From contig CAVPUE010000012.1 in the NCBI GenBank assembly GCA_963708895.1, positions 8,998 through 72,997 of the forward strand: DNA of 64,000 nt, read 5' to 3'. Shown here piece by piece: positions 57,241-64,000 of this stretch (within the stretch, counting starts at the first letter, position 1; each line of letters opens with the position of its first letter). Position numbers and translations under genes: made by a program. The notes under the pieces were generated by a model, which was given only the letters and a program-made list of their open reading frames with translations, did no database searches and was not told the DNA's origin. The stretch is from Bacillus_BD sp963708895 (lineage in GTDB: Bacteria; Bacillota; Bacilli; Bacillales; Cytobacillaceae).

Positions 57241-58641
57241 ATTCCTCATCGTCTATCAAATGGAATTTGTTCATTAAATCCGAAGGTAGATCGATTAACA
57301 CTATCATGCGAAATGGAAATTGATAGTGATGGGGGTGTCGTCAACCATGAAATTTTCCAAAGTGTTATCAAAACAACAGAGCGAATGACTTACTCTGATG
57401 TGAATAAAATTCTTGTTGATCAAGACGAAGAAGTCATGAAAAAATATGAGCCGCTTGTACCGATGTTTCAGTTAATGCATGAATTAGCCAAGACTTTAAA
57501 TGGAAAACGACAACATCGTGGCGCGATTGACTTTGATTTTAAAGAAGCAAAGGTACTGGTGGATGAAGATGGTAAACCACAGGACGTAGTGATTAGAGAA
57601 CGGTCTGTAGGTGAGCGTCTCATCGAAGAATTTATGCTTGCCGCCAATGAAACGATTGCTGAACATTTCCATTGGATGGAAGTTCCGTTTATTTACCGTA
57701 TTCATGAAGATCCAAAAGAAGAAAAGTTATTTCGTTTCTTTGAATTTATCACGAACTTTGGCTATATCGTAAAAGGAACCGCCAATTCTGTACATCCACG
57801 AGCGCTTCAAGAAATTATTGAAGCAGTTAAAGGCAAACCGGAAGAAATGGTGATTTCAACGGTCATGCTACGTTCGATGCAACAAGCGAAATATGATCCA
57901 GAAAGCTTAGGTCACTTTGGGCTTTCAACAGAATACTATACCCATTTTACATCGCCTATTCGCCGTTACCCTGACTTAATTGTCCACCGTTTAATTCGGA
58001 CGTATTTAATTGAAGGAAAAATAAATGAAGCGACACAGGAAAAATGGGGAGCTAGGCTTCCAGACATTGCTGACCATTCATCGAAAATGGAACGTCGATC
58101 CGTTGATGCTGAGCGTGAAACAGACGAGCTGAAAAAGGCAGAGTATATGGAAGATAAAATAGGTGAGGAATATGATGGAATCATTAGTTCTGTCACGAAT
58201 TTTGGTTTATTTGTTGAACTTCCAAATACGATTGAAGGTCTTGTTCACGTCAGCTATATGACGGATGATTATTATCGCTATGATGAGCGCCATTTAGCAA
58301 TGATAGGAGAACGTACTGGTAACGTATACCGAATTGGTGATGAAATCACTATACGTGTAATTAACGTTAACAAAGATGAGCGTTCGATTGATTTTGAAAT
58401 TGTCGGAATGAAAGGCACACGTAGACGTGAACCAAATGAAGGCACTCGTGTGTTCAAGACAGGTGGTAGTTCTGAACGAAAACCTCGTAGTTCAAAGTCA
58501 GGAAGTACGAGCAAAGGAAAAAGTAGTGGGAAGAGTCGAAGAGGAGAGGCAAGTGGAAGCAGTAAATCAGCTTCGAAAAAAAGTCGAAACAAAAAGTTTT
58601 TTGAAAACGCACCGAAAGCAAAGCGTAAGAAAAAACGGTAA
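57241..58641 (+). pseudogene. rnr: 5'-truncated ribonuclease R fragment (copy B)
   Basis: Carries the C-terminal part of RNB, the S1 domain and the basic tail (about 465 codons) but lacks the HTH, cold-shock domains and the RNB active-site Asp cluster. The frame is open from 57238, and the first ATG is 57313 without a good RBS. Unlike copy A it has no frameshift (GGC AAA CCG GAA GAA). Even if translated it would not be an active exonuclease, although S1 plus tail could bind RNA. Confidence 0.88.
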
Positions 58642-58687
58642 TAGCTGATCAAATGGCGATATCCCGCGACTGACTAGACCTCGAAAT

Positions 58688-58766
58688 GGGGTTCCGAATG
58701 CTACGGAACCCCAACCGAGTCAAATGCTAGTAATGTTCGGAACGAGGTTAGGATTTGTTCGGAACG
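58688..58766. repeat. GTTCCGAA/TTCGGAAC palindromic repeat (rnr-smpB gap, unit B)
   Basis: Duplicate of 55685-55763 with few changes (GAATGCTACGGAAC), so the palindrome arms are kept. Confidence 0.6.
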
Positions 58767-58809
58767 ATAATATTTGTTAAAATGGAGCAATGAAAGTGGG
58801 GAAAGCTCT

Positions 58810-59277
58810 ATGCCAAAAGGTGCAGGAAAAGTCATCGCACAAAATAAAAAAGCAAATCATGATTATTTTATTGAAGAAACGTATGAAGCAGGAATTGTTC
58901 TGCAAGGAACTGAAATTAAATCGCTTCGTGCAGGCAGAGTCCAATTAAAAGATTCATATGCCAAAATTTTAAATGGTGAAGTGTTTCTCATCGGTTGCCA
59001 TATCAGTCCATATGAACAAGGGAACCGTTACAACCATGATCCAGAACGAACGAGAAAGCTGTTGCTACATCGAAAGCAAATTAATAAACTGATCGGAGAA
59101 ACAAAGGAAGTTGGTTATTCACTTGTACCGTTAAAAATCTATTTAAAAAATGGCTATGCCAAGCTTTTAATTGGATTGGCACGAGGGAAAAAGAAATATG
59201 ATAAACGTGAAGACTTGAAGCAAAAAGAAGCAAAACGGGATATTGATCGCGCTCTCCGTGAAAGACAAAAGATGTAG
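58810..59277 (+). CDS. smpB: SsrA-binding protein SmpB (copy B)
   Basis: Same 155-residue protein as copy A; DNA differs at a few silent positions (for example GCAGGC for GCAGGT). Intact RBS (GTGGGGAAAG) and start. Two identical SmpB genes would raise dosage, or one may be redundant. Confidence 0.94.
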   Translation: MPKGAGKVIAQNKKANHDYFIEETYEAGIVLQGTEIKSLRAGRVQLKDSYAKILNGEVFLIGCHISPYEQGNRYNHDPERTRKLLLHRKQINKLIGETKEVGYSLVPLKIYLKNGYAKLLIGLARGKKKYDKREDLKQKEAKRDIDRALRERQKM

Positions 59278-59328
59278 GAATCAAATGGCGATTTGAGTCG
59301 AGCTGGAAATGAATCCAGTAACTAACAA

Positions 59329-59356
59329 TTGCAAACTTCATCGTTTATGCTATAAT
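59329..59356 (+). promoter_or_regulatory. Promoter of ssrA copy B
   Basis: TTGCAA-16 bp-TATAAT. The spacer sequence differs from copy A but its length and both boxes are kept. Confidence 0.7.
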
Positions 59357-59482
59357 AATAAATGTCAGCAAGGCAAGAAGCTGACAAGTTAATCTTAGCT
59401 CGATCCTTTGAGCTTTCCTAAACGTCAGCGCAGATTGCGCGAATCGATAAGATGATTAAATTCATCATCGATTTTCTTAAAT

Positions 59483-59840
59483 GGGGACGCTACGGATTCG
59501 ACAGGGGTAGTTTGAGCTTAGGTTGCGAGTCGAGGGGATCGACCTCGTTAAAACGTCAAAGCCTATAACTGGCAAACAACAAAACAACTTCGCTTTAGCA
59601 GCTTAATAAGCGCTTAGCGGTTCCTCCCTCCATCGCCCATGTGGTAGGGTAAGGGACTCAACTTTAGTGGGCTACGCCGGATCTCACCGTCTGAGGGAAA
59701 AGGAAGAGAACAACCAGACTAGCTGTCCGGACGCCAGTCGATAGGCAAAAGGCACAGCGAAATCCGAATATATCGACTACACTCGTAGAAGCTTAAGTGG
59801 CGATATCTTTGGACGTGGGTTCGATCCTACGTCTCCACCA
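59483..59840 (+). ncRNA. ssrA: tmRNA (ssrA copy B) with an alternative unspliced CCA end
   Basis: Same 5' end, same tag GKQQNNFALAA (59571-59606). After ...GTGGGTTCGAT (59825) comes CCTACGTCTCCACCA, which can fold as a T-arm (GTGGG/CCTAC with one G.U pair, 6-nt loop) and acceptor strand ending in CCA at 59840. One base is missing compared with the normal 3' end. The intron body follows, then a normal exon 2 TCCCACCGTCTCCACCA at 60113-60129. So this copy could mature either by splicing to 60129 or directly at 59840. Confidence 0.8.
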
Positions 59841-60112
59841 ATACGTCGCCTTGTGTGGTAACACATAAGTGAAAATCTGGCTTTATCGGTGAAACCTAAG
59901 TCGCTTAGTTGCGGTAAGGCAATCCCGAGCAGTATGTGGAGTAATCCAACAGCTGTGTATCGACTTATAGGCTGCCAATACTTTTGGTAGTACTAGGATG
60001 CGAAATCCTACCTGGAACAGGTAAATTTAAATTTCGCATAATACGCCAGGGGACCTGTTTCAAAACAGGTTCAAGATATAGTCAGTGCCATGCGAAAGCC
60101 TGGAAGAGCACG
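59826..60112 (+). ncRNA. Group I intron in ssrA copy B with altered P1 loop
   Basis: 287 nt if spliced at the same sites as copy A. Core motifs are intact: Q AATCCCGAGC (59921-59930, closer to consensus than copy A) and S AAGATATAGTC (60073-60083). The P9 hairpin CCATGC-GAAA-GCCTGG and ACCTGTTT/AAACAGGT are better formed than in A. The P1 loop of 9 nt in A is replaced by 19 nt containing CGTCTCCACCAATAC, an exact repeat of the exon 2 end plus flank. Confidence 0.78.
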
Positions 60113-60161
60113 TCCCACCGTCTCCACCAATACATAACATTTGGTGGTAAATACTACATGA

Positions 60162-60195
60162 AACGGACTTACCAATTATGGTAGGTCCGTTTTTG
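60162..60195 (+). terminator. Terminator of ssrA copy B
   Basis: Identical to the copy A terminator: ACGGACTTACC / GGTAGGTCCGT, TTTTTG. Confidence 0.88.
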
Positions 60196-60293
60196 CGTCT
60201 ATTATGAAAAATGTTTCGAACATAAAAGACTGTGAGATTCTCTTCAGATGTCTTTTATTTGGAAATGGGACAAGGAACCTGACCCTCCGTCCC

Positions 60294-61517
60294 TTATAAT
60301 TGTTTTCTATAGGAAGATGGTGTCATTTTATTATATTTTTTAAAGACTTTTGTAAAATAATTCACATCATTAAAACCTGTCATATAGGCAATATCTGTAA
60401 TGGATAGATTATGGTTCTCCATCATATAGAGTGCTTCTTTAATCCTGAGTTTATTGATATAGTCTGTTAATGACTGCCCTGTTTCTTTCTTAAACTTTCT
60501 AGATAATTCATAGGTGCTGGAATGAATCGCTTCGGAAATGGTATCTAGGTTCAGCTCCTGCTCAAGATGAAAGCGAATATACTCGATTGCCTTTCGTATT
60601 AAGTAACTGTAATCTTTTAGAGAATACTTCCGTACAGCTTCACAATATTCGCGAAGCATGACTATTTTCAAATCTGCAAGCTGTTGAATCGTGGCCGTTT
60701 TCTCAATCTGGATAGCATACTTTTCGGAAATACTATGGATGTATTGAGGATGTAACCCACCTCTTTCTCCTGCAATTCGTAGTATGGTGTTATAAGTAAA
60801 AGCTAAATTTTTCTCAGAGCGCAGTGGATCATTTGGAATCCGGTCAGGTATTTTACTATCAAATGAAATATCCTCTTTCATCAGTTTTTCTGCCTTCGAT
60901 ATATCACCATGCTCGACCGCTGTCATTAATTCATTTTGCAATTCATATGTTTTTTCGATTGTTTCAACTGAAATCTCTGAATGACCCTGATGTGGTATTG
61001 AAAAAATGTCAGGGTTCTTTTTATCATGGACTGCAGCTTTGCCGATTATTGGCTTGTAGGTAGATAGTTGATATATGTTAGCTGTATGATAGCCGAGGAA
61101 TTCAGCAATCATATCCGCCTTATATTTACTGATTAATGGCAAGGATAAATAGTACTGGGTAATGCTATGCTTCAGTGAGATCGGTAATTGATTCTCAAAT
61201 AGCACATCGTGAATCATTGAATCTGAAGGCTTTTCTAAGAGGAACGGTCCTACCATAATTGTGCCTATAAAGATTTTTTCTTCATTATATAGTTTTGCTG
61301 AAATATAGTTGATTTTCAATGCATCTGAATGAAACAAGACATCATAAACATCCTCTTCCTGGTCTTGTTTCAAATGGTCTTGCAACACATTCAAATATGG
61401 CTGTAACGGCTCAGATAATTGATTTTGCCCGTACTCCCACACGACAGCCCAGTTCTTGTCTAAAATCACTGTATCCATATCAGCAAAATAATAAGTAAAT
61501 TGTCCGATTTTTTTCAT
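60294..61517 (-). CDS. AraC-family transcriptional regulator
   Basis: 407 residues. The C-terminal 100 residues are a two-HTH AraC/XylS domain (LDTISEAIHSSTYELSRKFKKETG, LSITDIAYMTGFNDVNYFTKVFKKY). The long N-terminal region has no domain I can name (possibly a sensory PAS/PocR-like part). Transcribed away from a sugar isomerase/dehydrogenase cassette that starts 248 bp off; regulation of that cassette is inferred from the divergent layout. No signal peptide. Confidence 0.85.
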   Translation of the reverse strand: MKKIGQFTYYFADMDTVILDKNWAVVWEYGQNQLSEPLQPYLNVLQDHLKQDQEEDVYDVLFHSDALKINYISAKLYNEEKIFIGTIMVGPFLLEKPSDSMIHDVLFENQLPISLKHSITQYYLSLPLISKYKADMIAEFLGYHTANIYQLSTYKPIIGKAAVHDKKNPDIFSIPHQGHSEISVETIEKTYELQNELMTAVEHGDISKAEKLMKEDISFDSKIPDRIPNDPLRSEKNLAFTYNTILRIAGERGGLHPQYIHSISEKYAIQIEKTATIQQLADLKIVMLREYCEAVRKYSLKDYSYLIRKAIEYIRFHLEQELNLDTISEAIHSSTYELSRKFKKETGQSLTDYINKLRIKEALYMMENHNLSITDIAYMTGFNDVNYFTKVFKKYNKMTPSSYRKQL

Positions 61518-61629
61518 TATTCTCCTAAGCTGTCTGCATGTCTTCGAACCTCCTATTCAAGCATTGTAGTATGTTAGTATACAAGAATATATCTTATTTT
61601 ACTATAATACGCAATATTTTACGAGAAGT

Positions 61630-61643
61630 TGTAATCGATTTCA
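61630..61643. promoter_or_regulatory. CcpA cre site
   Basis: TGTAATCGATTTCA matches the consensus TGWAANCGNTNWCA at every fixed position. It lies between the AraC gene and the sugar cassette, so catabolite repression of one or both is likely. Confidence 0.7.
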
Positions 61644-61764
61644 TTTAAGATAAAGACATCAAAACAAGCAGATAAGGAAAAAATCGCATAGTTTTGATAA
61701 GCATTACACAATATAGTATTGAATTGAGTCGAAAAAGATTTCAGATTCAAGGAGGTAAAGTTTA

Positions 61765-62655
61765 GTGAATCAAGATTTAATGATATCAGGGTTTTCAGAT
61801 GAGATTTCTTCTGATTTTAATACACAATTAGAGGTCGTTTCGAAATTAGGTATGCGCTATATATCGTTGCGCGGAATTGATGGAAAAAACATTGGAGACT
61901 TTACTGTAGAAGAAGTGAAAGAAACGGTTCTACCGCGTTTACAAAAGTGGAATATTGGTGTTTCTTCGATTGGCTCGCCAATTGGTAAAGTGTTTATTAA
62001 TGATGAAGAAGGATTTCAAAAGCAATTAAAAATGCTTGATATACTTTGTCAAATTAGTCATGTATTAGATTGTAAATACATTCGTATATTCAGTTTCTAC
62101 ATTCCTAAGGGAGAAGAAGCAGATCCATATAAAGATGAAGTGATTAGTAAAATAAAGCAATTTGCAGAAATAGCAGGAAAATACAACGTTATTCTTTTAC
62201 ATGAAAATGAAAAGGATATTTACGGCGATATTTCTAGACGCTGTCATGAAATTTTGAAAGCGGTTGATTCACCATATTTTAAAGCGATTTTCGACTTTGC
62301 CAACTTTGTTCAATGTGGTGAAGATACACAGGAATGTTACGATTTGCTGAAAGATGAAGTCGTCTACATTCATATTAAAGACGCCGTAACAACAGATAGC
62401 CAGAATGTCGTATGTGGGACAGGAGAAGGGAAAATTCCTGAAATTCTAACGCAGGCCATCGGAGCAGGCTATAAGGGCTTCTTAACATTGGAACCGCATC
62501 TCGTTTTATTTGATTCTTTAAAGGATTTAGAGCTTGAAGATGCTACAGAAGTCATTAAGGATAATAAAGGTCTTGATGGAGAAGGCGGCTATAAGCTGCA
62601 ATATGAGTCATTATTAGAAATTCTTAAAAATATAGAAAGCAAGGAGAATGCATAA
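61765..62655 (+). CDS. Sugar phosphate isomerase/epimerase (TIM barrel, IolE/IolH-like)
   Basis: 296 residues of the xylose-isomerase-like AP-endonuclease 2 fold. Metal ligands are likely in LLHENEKDIYGD, AIFDFANFVQ, VYIHIKDA and LTLEPHL. Starts with GTG 61765 behind AAGGAGG. The stop overlaps the next start (TAATG). Substrate unknown; with the two oxidoreductases downstream it probably belongs to a cyclitol or sugar-acid catabolic route. Confidence 0.85.
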   Translation: MNQDLMISGFSDEISSDFNTQLEVVSKLGMRYISLRGIDGKNIGDFTVEEVKETVLPRLQKWNIGVSSIGSPIGKVFINDEEGFQKQLKMLDILCQISHVLDCKYIRIFSFYIPKGEEADPYKDEVISKIKQFAEIAGKYNVILLHENEKDIYGDISRRCHEILKAVDSPYFKAIFDFANFVQCGEDTQECYDLLKDEVVYIHIKDAVTTDSQNVVCGTGEGKIPEILTQAIGAGYKGFLTLEPHLVLFDSLKDLELEDATEVIKDNKGLDGEGGYKLQYESLLEILKNIESKENA

Positions 62656-63806
62656 TGGAAAAAGTTAGATTAGGTATTATTGGAATCGGTGCACAAGGTG
62701 GAACATATGCAGGTTTTATTCATGAGGGAAAAGTAAAAAATATGGTAATTGGAGCAATCTGCGATAACGATCCTGAGAAAAAAGCAATGTGTGCAGAAAA
62801 ATATCCAGATATTCCATTCTATGATAACTATATTGACATGCTTGAAAGCGGCAATGTAGACGCAGTTGTGACAACTGTACCGCACTATCTGCACGCAGAG
62901 ATGGGGATTGAAGCATTAAAACGCGATATTCATGCACTGCTTGAAAAACCAGCAGGTGTTTATTCGAAACAAGTTAAAGAGATTAATGAATTTGCTGCAT
63001 CAAAACCAGAATTAACTTTTGCTATTTTCTTCAATCAAAGAACCAATAAACTTTATCAAAAAGTGAAAGAAATTGTGGATAATGGTGAAATCGGTAATAT
63101 CCGCCGTACAAACTGGATGATTACAAACTGGTGGAGACCACAAGCTTACTATAATCAAAGCGCATGGAGAGCAACATGGGGCGGAGAAGGCGGCGGTGTT
63201 CTTGTAAACCAGGCACCACACCAAATTGACCTGTTGCAATGGATTTGCGGTATGCCGAAAAAGGTTACTTCGAATGTTAAATATGGCTACCAAAGAGACA
63301 TCGCGGTAGAAGATGATGTAACAGCTATTCTTGACTACGGCAATGGAGCAACAGGTGTGTTCATTACATGTACACATGACATTATTGGTACTGACCGCTT
63401 TGAAATTACTGGTGATAAAGGAAAAATCGTTGTTGATGACAGCAAAAAAGTGACGATTAAACGTTTGAAACAGTCAGAAAATGAAATGAATGCCACTATG
63501 GACTGGGCAGACGCGATGAAACTCTTCATGGGTGGCGGCGTCGGTGATATCTATGATGAAGAAGTACTGGAATTCGAAAGTGTATGGGGAGAACAGCATT
63601 GTGGTGTATTAGAAAACTTTGCTGCAAACATCTTAGATGGCACACCACTTATTGCACCAGGAAGCGACGGTATCAATGGTGTTAGCTTAGCAAATGCGAT
63701 CCATCTTTCAAGCTGGTTAGGAAAAGAAGTAGAACTTCCAGTTGATGAAGAAGTTTATCTAGCAGAATTAAACAAAAAGATTGAAGCAGAAAAAAATAAT
63801 AAATAA
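62655..63806 (+). CDS. Gfo/Idh/MocA-family oxidoreductase
   Basis: 383-residue NAD(P)-dependent sugar or inositol-type dehydrogenase. Rossmann motif GIIGIGAQGGTYAG at the N-terminus, the conserved EKPAG near residue 97, and a C-terminal alpha/beta domain with WGGEGGGVLVNQAPHQIDLL, which carries the catalytic His. Overlaps the isomerase gene by one base. Confidence 0.9.
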   Translation: MEKVRLGIIGIGAQGGTYAGFIHEGKVKNMVIGAICDNDPEKKAMCAEKYPDIPFYDNYIDMLESGNVDAVVTTVPHYLHAEMGIEALKRDIHALLEKPAGVYSKQVKEINEFAASKPELTFAIFFNQRTNKLYQKVKEIVDNGEIGNIRRTNWMITNWWRPQAYYNQSAWRATWGGEGGGVLVNQAPHQIDLLQWICGMPKKVTSNVKYGYQRDIAVEDDVTAILDYGNGATGVFITCTHDIIGTDRFEITGDKGKIVVDDSKKVTIKRLKQSENEMNATMDWADAMKLFMGGGVGDIYDEEVLEFESVWGEQHCGVLENFAANILDGTPLIAPGSDGINGVSLANAIHLSSWLGKEVELPVDEEVYLAELNKKIEAEKNNK

Positions 63807-63826
63807 TTTGTAGTTACAATCAATCT

Positions 63827-63863
63827 AACGAGCTCATAGCACAAACTCTATGAGTTCGTTTCT
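63827..63863 (+). terminator. Hairpin between the two oxidoreductase genes
   Basis: AACGAGCTCATAG / CTATGAGTTCGTT followed by TCTCG. Short T-run, so perhaps only partial termination or mRNA-stability element. Confidence 0.5.
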
Positions 63864-63878
63864 CGAGGAGATGATCTG

Positions 63879-64000
63879 ATGCTGAAGGTAGCCGTTATTG
63901 GACTTGGGGATATCTCAAAAATTCACATACCGATCATTCAGGAAAATCCAAATGTTGAACTTGTTGCTGTGTGTGATAACAATGAAGCATTAAAGGATAG
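63879..64000 (+). CDS. Gfo/Idh/MocA-family oxidoreductase, partial (runs off the window)
   Basis: First 40 codons of a second oxidoreductase: VAVIGLGDISKIHIPII is a Rossmann start, and VELVAVCDNN is the second strand with an acidic residue that would favour NAD. CGAGGAG RBS. The 3' end lies outside the window. Confidence 0.75.
   Translation, partial: MLKVAVIGLGDISKIHIPIIQENPNVELVAVCDNNEALKD

Larger units (their letters stand above)
57240..60233 (+). repeat. Tandem duplication unit B (3' rnr - smpB - ssrA)
   Basis: Second copy of 54236-57220. It begins in mid-rnr after a TAA and ends beyond the ssrA terminator. SmpB is unchanged at protein level and only a few synonymous changes are visible, so the duplication is fairly recent. 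Confidence 0.92.

Noticed and set aside
60824..61063. Small ORF opposite the AraC gene
   Set aside because: It has no RBS or family similarity and lies fully antisense to a well-supported coding region; a frame shadow.
1..64000. CRISPR array or cas genes
   Set aside because: No regularly spaced direct repeats and no Cas-like protein anywhere in the window.

Overview
The window reads as a low-GC Gram-positive chromosome from the Bacillus group (Bacillaceae in the broad sense). Gene order closely follows the Bacillus subtilis block csbA-uvrB-uvrA ... hprK-lgt-yvoD-ppaX-yvoF-hisZGDBHAFI-yvcD-trxB-yvcI-rapZ-glmR-whiA-crh-clpP-tRNA-sigL-cggR-gapA-pgk-tpiA-gpmI-eno-secG-est-rnr-smpB-ssrA. The proteins match B. 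subtilis orthologues in length and motifs. Species cannot be named from the sequence alone.

Layout. 0.4-1.7 kb: zinc efflux (czcD) facing its ArsR-type repressor (czrA). 1.9-8.8 kb: csbA, uvrB, uvrA, yvlB, yvlD. 9.1-13.1 kb: HPr kinase, lipoprotein diacylglyceryl transferase, YvoD, PpaX, YvoF. 13.3-20.1 kb: complete eight-gene histidine operon. 20.5-22.2 kb: acetyltransferase and M20 amidohydrolase. 22.3-24.9 kb: TPR protein and thioredoxin reductase. 25.3-28.7 kb: a phosphonate/selenate-type ABC importer with a fused double permease. 28.9-33.4 kb: yvcI, rapZ, glmR, whiA, crh, and clpP on the minus strand under a CtsR box. 33.8 kb: tRNA-Arg(CCG). 34.3-43.3 kb: sigL, a glutaredoxin-like gene, and the cggR-gapA-pgk-tpiA-gpmI-eno glycolytic cluster under a clear CggR operator. 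43.6-50.9 kb: a TM2 protein, an orphan glutamate synthase large subunit and an AsnO-type asparagine synthetase. 51.1-60.2 kb: secG, est, rnr, smpB, ssrA. 60.3-64 kb: an AraC regulator facing a sugar isomerase/dehydrogenase cassette with a CcpA-type cre site.

The most unusual region is 54.2-60.2 kb. A unit of about 3.0 kb (3' part of rnr, smpB, ssrA and terminator) is present twice in direct tandem. Both ssrA (tmRNA) copies carry a group I intron of about 280-287 nt in the T-loop, recognised by its P/Q/S core motifs and by the split T-arm. Copy B also carries a second tmRNA-like 3' end ending in CCA, placed exactly where the intron's P1 loop should be. It could therefore make a tRNA-like end without splicing.

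Many housekeeping genes are frameshifted as written: uvrB, lgt, hisH, sigL, pgk, tpiA, gpmI, eno, gltB, asnO, est and rnr. Almost every event is one extra base, and about two dozen fall in 39.4-43.3 kb. In rnr the second copy lacks the extra base. The simplest reading is consensus error in this sequence rather than gene decay, so each such gene is annotated as one full-length gene with the break noted.

Intergenic spaces hold several small dispersed repeat families: a MITE-like element of about 180 bp with terminal inverted repeats, a palindromic element that may derive from an IS200/IS605-type end, and short GTTCCGAA and GAGAACCGT palindromes.
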